Positions 12,802 through 13,163 of a DNA stretch of 13,163 bases are shown here, one piece after another. A program made the translations under genes and the position numbers. Positions within the stretch are counted from its first letter, which is position 1. Each line of letters begins with the position of its first letter. The notes beneath the pieces were generated by a model that saw only the letters and a list, made by a program, of their open reading frames with translations, was not told where the DNA came from and ran no database searches. Location: positions 1 through 13,163 of the forward strand of contig CAKSWA010000052.1 in assembly GCA_934511165.1 (NCBI GenBank). Reading direction: 5' to 3'. The DNA is from an uncultured Oscillospiraceae bacterium. GTDB taxonomy: Bacteria > Bacillota > Clostridia > Oscillospirales > Oscillospiraceae.

Positions 12802-13163
12802 ATGGAGAAAATCAAAAAGAATTTCGGCTTTGGCTTTATGCGCCTGCCGATGAAGGACGGCGAGATCGACACCGAAGAAACCAAGCGCATGGTGGATGCG
12901 TTTCTCGACGCCGGATTCAATTATTTTGACACCGCCCACGGCTATCTCAAGGAGAAGAGCGAGATCGCGCTGCGCGAGTGTCTCACGAGCCGCTATCCGC
13001 GCGAGAGCTACGTTCTTGCGGACAAGCTGACCGAGAATTACTTCAAGACCGAAGCGGACATCCGCCCGCTTTTTGAAGAGCAGCTTGCCGCCTGCGGCGT
13101 GGAGTATTTCGATTTCTATCTGATGCACTCGCAGTGCGCGCTCAACTATCCGCACTTCAAGGC
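12802..13163 (+). CDS. Aldo/keto reductase, N-terminal part (cut by window edge)
   Basis: Only 120 codons are inside the window. They cover the first strands of the TIM barrel and all four catalytic residues of the aldo/keto reductase family: Asp43 and Tyr48 in FDTAHGY, Lys75 in LADKL and His109 in LMHS. These enzymes reduce carbonyls with NAD(P)H. The opening FGFGFMRLP and the clostridial style suggest the longer branch that carries a C-terminal ferredoxin-like [4Fe-4S] domain, but that end is not visible. The ATG is fixed by AAGGAGA 6 bases upstream. It is divergent from the AlkZ-related gene with separate promoters. The true substrate cannot be told from this part. Confidence 0.92.
   Translation, partial: MEKIKKNFGFGFMRLPMKDGEIDTEETKRMVDAFLDAGFNYFDTAHGYLKEKSEIALRECLTSRYPRESYVLADKLTENYFKTEADIRPLFEEQLAACGVEYFDFYLMHSQCALNYPHFK

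Overview
The window looks like chromosomal DNA from an anaerobic, GC-rich member of the Clostridia, probably Oscillospirales-type. This rests on strong AGGAGG-type ribosome binding sites, GC-rich codon use, an ATP-driven double-cubane iron-sulfur gene pair, a small Firmicute-style XRE regulator with a DUF6442-like membrane protein, and clostridial-type MBL and aldo/keto reductase proteins. The assignment is inference; there is no rRNA or tRNA here to confirm it.

Left part (1-2980). A shortened NitT/TauT-type substrate-binding protein gene (minus) stands back to back with a two-gene operon (plus). The operon encodes a BadF/HgdC-type ATP-dependent activator and a single-subunit 2-hydroxyacyl-CoA-dehydratase-like protein. 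The pair matches E. coli YjiL/YjiM and the double-cubane cluster protein (DCCP) and its reductase. The shared 248-base gap holds a promoter on each strand and a 16-base palindrome. A 19-bp hairpin closes the operon and separates it from the next, convergent gene.

Middle (2995-9508), all minus. A MATE exporter has its own promoter and a palindrome at the predicted transcription start. Endonuclease IV (nfo) and a YjjG-like HAD nucleotidase overlap by 8 bases, a plausible DNA-repair and nucleotide-sanitation unit. A VOC/glyoxalase I-like protein lies 14 bases behind an MBL-fold hydrolase whose promoter is overlapped by a 14-bp inverted repeat. Upstream of these is the RNA-binding factor Tex.

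Right part. Divergent from tex is a compact plus-strand cassette (9586-10493): a membrane protein, an XRE regulator and a second small membrane protein. It has a consensus promoter (TTGACA-17-TATAAT) straddled by two near-identical 20-base palindromes exactly 30 bases apart, which strongly suggests autoregulation. Then come 394 gene-free bases (10494-10887) packed with hairpins, bounded on the right by two identical 31-base palindromes 251 bases apart; it may be a small non-coding mobile element or a stack of terminators. Minus-strand galM and an AlkZ-related gene follow as a likely operon, and a divergent aldo/keto reductase runs off the right edge.

The best candidates for something new are the DCCP pair with its divergent remodelled binding-protein gene, the two-operator membrane/XRE cassette, and the hairpin-rich intergenic element.
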